From: a virus
Reading direction: 5' to 3' (one strand)
Virus record (IMG/VR): IMGVR_UViG_3300036852_000354
Span: 1-30,683 of that record
DNA length: 30,683 bases
Shown here piece by piece: positions 27,231 through 30,683 of the stretch. The position numbers and the translations under genes were made by a program. The notes below the pieces were generated by a model. It did no database searches and had not been told where the DNA came from. It saw nothing but the letters and a program-made list of their open reading frames with translations. Each line of letters begins with the position of its first letter. Positions within the stretch are counted from its first letter, which is position 1.

Positions 27231-28973
27231 TTAGGCGGTGATGCAGTCGACGGCAGCCGCAGCGGTCGTCTGACCAGACGGGCAAACCGGGACGGTGTAG
27301 ACGCGCGACAGCGGGCACATTTTCAGCATCGTCCAGCCCTCTTCGGTGAACAGCTGCGTGACCATGTTCGTGGCCAGCAGCGTGCTGTCGTAGATGCTGG
27401 TCAGCGTGATAACGTCCTCAACCGCCCGGACCCAGGTGCCGGCCGGGTAGACCAGGAACTGGACCGTCGTCGGGAACATCGTCGGCGCCGTCGCCAGACC
27501 CGGCAGGTTCGTCGGGCCGGCCGCAGTCGACGCACCGTCCTGCCAGTCGTAGACGAACTGGACCCGGGCACCGCGCTGGGAGAACCAGGAGATGATCTGC
27601 GAGTCGGTGACCGACAGGGCGGCCAGCTCGTAGCCGGTACGCCGGGACAGGTCAGCCCGGATCAAGCCCAGGATCCAGAACGGCAAGACGACCTCGAGAG
27701 TCGCCGACCGGGACAGCCGCAGCCGGTACTTCATGTCGACGATCGCCATCTCGACCGCGCCGAGGATGTTGGAGGTCGTCGAACCGTCGGACTGCCACGG
27801 ATCCGTCGCCGCCAGGGTGACAGCGGTGGAGCCGGCGACCATTGCCGCGATCTGGAGGGCGTTGATCTGGTGTGCGTGCACGACCATGGCGCCGCGGATG
27901 AACGTGTCCACGCTTTCCGGGTAGGCCCGGTTCTGGAGGATCGGCGACGTGATGCAGATACCGGTGACACCCAGCCGGTCGTCGGTGAACGACGGGCAGA
28001 ACACCTGGACACAGTTCTTGACCGGCGAACCGGCCGCGACCTGGGCCTCGGACAGGTTGAAGAAACCGGTTGGGAACGTGCCGACGGCAGTGGCCAGGTT
28101 GCCGCCGCCGTAGACGGTCGACCACTCCAGGCCGGTCGTGTGCCGGACACCGCCGCGACGTGCGGCGATTTCCGGGGTGTCGATGGTGCCGTCGGTGGTG
28201 CCCTGGAAGCAGATCGAGTAGTCGGTTTCGGACGGGGCACACCAGCCGCCAGCGGCGACCATCGCATCCCGGCCCGGGTCAGCCTCGGCGGTCAGCCGGG
28301 CATACGAGGACTCAACCGACTTCAGCAGCGACCCGCCGGGCAGGTTATGTTCGTTGGCCGCACCCTCGAGCAGGGTCTGGAACTGCTCGTCAGCCATCGA
28401 CTTGGCCGCGTTGAGGTGGTCCGGGTACGACCGTTCGAACTTGGCCAGCAGATGCGACTGCGGAACACCGCCGCGGGTGTAGAGCCGGTCCTTGCTGAGC
28501 AGGGCCTCGGCGACATCCTTGGTGGTGATTTCCTGGCCGGCGAACAGACCCGACTCAGCGGCGGCAACAAGCTTGCCGAACGCCTGCGGCTTCTCGTCGG
28601 GGATCTCGGTCTCGGGCGCCTGGGTGCCGGAGGAGATGTTGGCGACCCGGATCGTCTTGGCCTTCGCCGCGAACTCGGTCTCGTCGGCAACTTCGCCTTC
28701 GACCTCTTCGACAACCTCGGCCTCGGCGGCAGGGGCTTCGGTGAGGGTGGCGAACTGCTGGGACTTCTCGGTCCGCTTGGCGATCGCAGCCGGGATGGTG
28801 ACGGTCGCGAACTCGTGCAGGCCCTTGGCCTGGTCGAGCTCTTCGTCAGTGACGGAGTCGGCGTCCTTGTCGGCCAGGATTTCGATCTTGGCCATGAGCG
28901 CCTGCTCACGGAAGTTGTTGAGGGCCGAGACGTTGAAAACGCCCAGGTCCATGGTGGGGATCTCGAACGGCAT
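27231..28973 (-). CDS. Major capsid protein with fused scaffold-like N-terminus (580 aa)
   Basis: ATG 28973; the frame continues to 29018 but that ATG lacks support. Residues 1-200 are acidic, Glu/Ala-rich and helical (AEAEVVEEVEGEVADETEFA), as in capsid precursors whose delta/scaffold part is removed. From residue 230: AAGGWCAPSETDYSICFQG, PEIAARRGGVRHTTGLEW, CVQVFCPSFTDDRLG and ICITSPILQNRAYPESVDTF, the GWCAPSE-type actinophage capsid. The N-terminal part is likely cleaved by the protease at the right edge. No separate scaffold gene is seen. Confidence 0.9.
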   Translation of the reverse strand: MPFEIPTMDLGVFNVSALNNFREQALMAKIEILADKDADSVTDEELDQAKGLHEFATVTIPAAIAKRTEKSQQFATLTEAPAAEAEVVEEVEGEVADETEFAAKAKTIRVANISSGTQAPETEIPDEKPQAFGKLVAAAESGLFAGQEITTKDVAEALLSKDRLYTRGGVPQSHLLAKFERSYPDHLNAAKSMADEQFQTLLEGAANEHNLPGGSLLKSVESSYARLTAEADPGRDAMVAAGGWCAPSETDYSICFQGTTDGTIDTPEIAARRGGVRHTTGLEWSTVYGGGNLATAVGTFPTGFFNLSEAQVAAGSPVKNCVQVFCPSFTDDRLGVTGICITSPILQNRAYPESVDTFIRGAMVVHAHQINALQIAAMVAGSTAVTLAATDPWQSDGSTTSNILGAVEMAIVDMKYRLRLSRSATLEVVLPFWILGLIRADLSRRTGYELAALSVTDSQIISWFSQRGARVQFVYDWQDGASTAAGPTNLPGLATAPTMFPTTVQFLVYPAGTWVRAVEDVITLTSIYDSTLLATNMVTQLFTEEGWTMLKMCPLSRVYTVPVCPSGQTTAAAAVDCITA

Positions 28974-29067
28974 GGCACGCTCCGAATGTTCTCGGTGCGG
29001 TCCGCAACCAGCCACCACGGCTTAAGGTCTGTGTCCAGACGCGGTCCTGAGCCTGCCGTCTGGAGTG

Positions 29068-29098
29068 AATATAACATCATGGGTACGGGTTTGTGCAA
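29068..29098 (-). promoter_or_regulatory. Leftward promoter for the capsid operon
   Basis: On the minus strand TTGCAC, 19 bases, TATATT with a TGT just before it (extended -10). The AT-rich -10 stands out in this GC-rich DNA. About 88 bases of leader precede the capsid ATG and include a small GTCTG-TGTC-CAGAC hairpin (29027-29040). Confidence 0.65.
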
Positions 29099-29106
29099 GA
29101 TGCCCG

Positions 29107-29135
29107 TTTCCGTTTAGCCCGTTTTGGGGTACGGT
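29107..29135 (+). promoter_or_regulatory. Rightward promoter for the BldC-like gene
   Basis: TTTCCG (29107-29112), 17 bases, TACGGT (29130-29135). Transcription would start about 7 bases downstream, only 1-2 bases before ATG 29144, so the message may be leaderless; no clear ribosome site is visible. It is divergent from, and overlaps the flank of, the capsid promoter. Confidence 0.5.
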
Positions 29136-29143
29136 GTGTAGCT

Positions 29144-29335
29144 ATGACCATGAAGGAACCCGATCCGTTGCTGACCCCGCGCGAGGTGGCTGCATTGATG
29201 AAGGTGGCACCCAAGACGGTGACCCGGTGGGCGAAGGAGGGCAAGATCGGGTTCATCAAGACTTTGGGCGGCCATCACCGGTTCAAGTCTGAGGACGTGG
29301 CGAAGCTGATGATGGGCCCGGAGCGCGACGGATGA
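29144..29335 (+). CDS. BldC-like MerR-family DNA-binding protein (63 aa)
   Basis: ATG 29144; ATG 29150 two codons later is an alternative. LLTPREVAALMKVAPKTVTR then WAKEGKIGFIKTLGGHHRF: this matches the actinobacterial developmental regulator BldC and excisionase-like MerR DNA-binding domains almost position by position. It has no effector domain. As a divergently transcribed regulator it is well placed to act on the capsid promoter. A phage Xis role is the alternative. Confidence 0.88.
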   Translation: MTMKEPDPLLTPREVAALMKVAPKTVTRWAKEGKIGFIKTLGGHHRFKSEDVAKLMMGPERDG

Positions 29336-29646
29336 CGGCGAAGCTGACCCCCGCCGATCGGGAGGCGATGCTGCCGAGGATTGATCTGATGCGGGCCCTG
29401 GGCATGGCTGACCGGCAGATCGCCCGGGAGTTGGAGATCTCGAAGGATCAGCTGTATCGGATCGTGGTCAAGTCCCGGGCCACGATTGCCCGTCCGAGGA
29501 TCCACCGCGGCCTGTGCCCGGTGTGCGGCTATGAGGCAACGGTCAAGGACGGGGCTGTGGCCGGGCATCTGGAGCGCCGGGTTGGTCCGTCGGGCATGTA
29601 TGTGTCCAAGCAGCGGTGTGAGGGTAAGGGAAAGCCCCCGGAGTAG
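29332..29646 (+). CDS. HTH and zinc-ribbon protein (104 aa)
   Basis: ATG in ATGA overlap with the BldC-like gene. Residues 12-50 (LPRIDLMRALGMADRQIARE, LEISKDQLYRIV) form a helix-turn-helix; then CPVCGYEATVKDGAVAGHLE and a later QRCEGKGKPPE give C-x2-C ... C with H. The C-terminal part resembles small actinophage zinc proteins ending CPGSGRPP. Probably a DNA-binding regulator working with its partner. Its stop lies in the loop of a hairpin. Confidence 0.78.
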   Translation: MTAKLTPADREAMLPRIDLMRALGMADRQIARELEISKDQLYRIVVKSRATIARPRIHRGLCPVCGYEATVKDGAVAGHLERRVGPSGMYVSKQRCEGKGKPPE

Positions 29647-29657
29647 TTCCGGGGGCT
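29633..29657. terminator. Bidirectional hairpin AGCCCCCGGA / TCCGGGGGCT
   Basis: Perfect 10-bp stem with a 5-base loop holding the stop of the plus-strand gene. Read leftward, the stem is followed by TTTCCCTT, so it could end the protease transcript before the regulator island; read rightward it ends the island. Confidence 0.7.
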
Positions 29658-29679
29658 GCAACCTGTTGGCACGTAGTCC

Positions 29680-29856
29680 CTATACCTTACGCTTCTGGCC
29701 CCCGCCGGCGACAGCGATCAGGCTGTCGGCTTTCGCCGAGGCATCAGAGTCGCTGACACCGGTGACGGTCCGGGTGGCGCCGTTGGGGAACGACACCTCG
29801 TACGTCACCGGCTGAGCTGGTGCGGACGAACCCCCGCACGACGAACAGTTACCCAC
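29680..29856 (-). CDS. Small CxxC phage protein (58 aa)
   Basis: GTG 29856 has AAGTGAGGA upstream, overlapping the protease stop region. VGNCSSCGGSSAPAQPVTYE, then beta-prone FPNGATRTVTGVSDSD and helix ASAKADSLIAVAGGG. Short CxxC proteins of this kind lie between protease and capsid in other actinophages, to my recollection. Function unknown. Confidence 0.7.
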   Translation of the reverse strand: MGNCSSCGGSSAPAQPVTYEVSFPNGATRTVTGVSDSDASAKADSLIAVAGGGQKRKV

Positions 29857-29862
29857 GTGTCC

Positions 29863-30683
29863 TCACTTTCCACAGCCGCAGTCAGGATCCTGGAGTTCGG
29901 CAAGCAGCTTCGCCCGGCGGTCCCGGGCAGCCATTTCGCCGGCGACAGCCTTCGCCATCGTCGGGACCTGGGCCTTCCAGTCAACGATCACGTTCGTGTT
30001 CGCAGTGGTGCCCGTCGTGGTCACCTGGCCATCCAGAATGGTTACGTCGGTTTCGACCGCTTCGTCCATATCGGTGACCATACCAGCTGCGGTCAGGGCC
30101 AGCACCTCGCCTTCCTCACTGAATACCTGTGGCTGAAGCCCGCCCTTGTTCACCGCCAGGGCCAGGACCAGTTCCAGGCCCTTGGGCCGGCGGCGCCAGT
30201 CCCCGGAAATCTTCGACCGGCGAAGCTTCGCGATCGTCTGCTCGTCGGCTTCGGGCACGGGCACGCCGGCGAACCGGATCCCGAACTGGTCGTCCCAGCA
30301 GCGCACGATCGCGGCCTGGGTGCCGGTGTTCTCGTAGTGCGACATGGCCTGGGCCCAGGACATGTTCAGCGGTGCGTGGCCGGCGTCCATGGTGATCAGC
30401 CCGACGTCGATCAGGTCGCCTTCGGCTGTGCGCACGGTGCCGGAGTGGAATTCCCAGTAGTTGGTGTGCGACTTCGGGGCAAGCATGCACTTGTTCTGCA
30501 TGCCGTCGTGGCAGACACCGAACATGGCCAGGTAGCCGTACAGCTGTCCCGACTCCTCATCGTAGTTGATCATTGTCCGGCGGGGGATCGGCCCTGGGTG
30601 CGAGAACAGATCCTTGCTCGGACGCACCGGTGCCGCCGACGCGACCAGGCTCATCTCCGAATCGTGCATGCGACGCTGGATCC
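29863..30683 (-). CDS. Capsid maturation protease (partial, cut at right edge)
   Basis: The frame stays open to the window end; ATG 30669 and ATG 30654 have no ribosome site, so the start is probably beyond the edge. SLVASAAPVRPSKDLFSHPG, YGYLAMFGVCHDGMQNKC, VGLITMDAGHAPLNMSWA and KISGDWRRRPKGLELVLALA match the actinophage capsid maturation protease family (the GHAPL and SGDWRR elements). The C-terminal 60 residues end in DCGCGK. It may continue upstream as a MuF or portal fusion; this cannot be seen. Confidence 0.82.
   Translation of the reverse strand, partial: IQRRMHDSEMSLVASAAPVRPSKDLFSHPGPIPRRTMINYDEESGQLYGYLAMFGVCHDGMQNKCMLAPKSHTNYWEFHSGTVRTAEGDLIDVGLITMDAGHAPLNMSWAQAMSHYENTGTQAAIVRCWDDQFGIRFAGVPVPEADEQTIAKLRRSKISGDWRRRPKGLELVLALAVNKGGLQPQVFSEEGEVLALTAAGMVTDMDEAVETDVTILDGQVTTTGTTANTNVIVDWKAQVPTMAKAVAGEMAARDRRAKLLAELQDPDCGCGK

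Noticed and set aside
27228-29117. 629-codon plus-strand frame opposite the capsid gene
   Set aside because: Antisense to a recognised capsid gene; Arg/Gly/Asp-rich product without family features.
1-30683. tRNA genes, CRISPR arrays, integrase, reverse transcriptase (DGR) or insertion sequences
   Set aside because: Looked for; none could be supported by sequence.

Overview
The window is a stretch of a tailed phage (siphovirus type) or prophage of a GC-rich actinobacterium. Evidence: high GC throughout, NTG starts with GGAGG-type ribosome sites, a BldC-like MerR-family regulator, an actinophage-type head and tail module (capsid maturation protease, major capsid, major tail, tail assembly chaperone, short tape measure, DUF5047-like tail protein, fibres, lysin, holin), and a DUF6745 protein of a type I know from actinobacteria. 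Host genus cannot be fixed from this sequence. Terminase, portal, replication genes and integrase are not in the window.

Layout. (1) 1-12,185, plus strand: about 52 very short genes packed end to end, most overlapping by 1, 4, 8 or 13-14 bases at ATGA/GTGA/TGATG junctions. Most encode 40-75 residue proteins that are not recognisable singly but look alike as a group: a basic or hydrophobic start (MKPV, MNQI/MNRV, VDKV), short beta-prone stretches rich in IR/VR encoded as RTCCGG, and a helix of the type R-x-Q-V-W or V-x3-V. Several neighbours have identical lengths (three of 52 aa, two of 56 aa, two of 58 aa) and several gene junctions are repeated at the DNA level, so the array seems to have grown by duplication and divergence of small cassettes. 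Embedded in it are larger, more ordinary genes: a DUF6745 protein (1375-2385), a 138-aa probable partner (4936-5352), a 111-aa phage protein (7934-8269), an endonuclease VII/HNH nuclease (8906-9355) and a C2H2-like zinc-finger/coiled-coil protein (10324-10815). The DUF6745 gene and the zinc-finger gene have a palindrome in the promoter region, and two of these genes are followed by a strong GC hairpin. The array ends with a GntR-type DNA-binding protein, a ribbon-helix-helix protein and small membrane and zinc-binding proteins.

(2) 12,019-28,973, minus strand: the virion and lysis module. Read from its promoter near 29,070 leftward: major capsid with fused scaffold-like N-terminus, two tandem paralogous decoration-like proteins, a coat-related protein, a small AT-hook protein, major tail protein with C-terminal Ig/PKD-like domain, cysteine-rich head-tail connector proteins, an HK97 gp10-like protein, tail assembly chaperone pair, tape measure, tail proteins, a run of paralogous fibre-like proteins, holin, an LAS-type peptidase lysin and a small terminal gene. 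The two transcription directions converge at 12.0-12.2 kb with a long antisense overlap.

(3) 29,107-29,646, plus strand: an island of two regulatory genes (BldC-like and an HTH/zinc-ribbon protein) that interrupts the head module between capsid and protease and is divergent from the capsid promoter. (4) 29,680-30,683, minus strand: a small CxxC protein and the capsid maturation protease, cut by the right edge.
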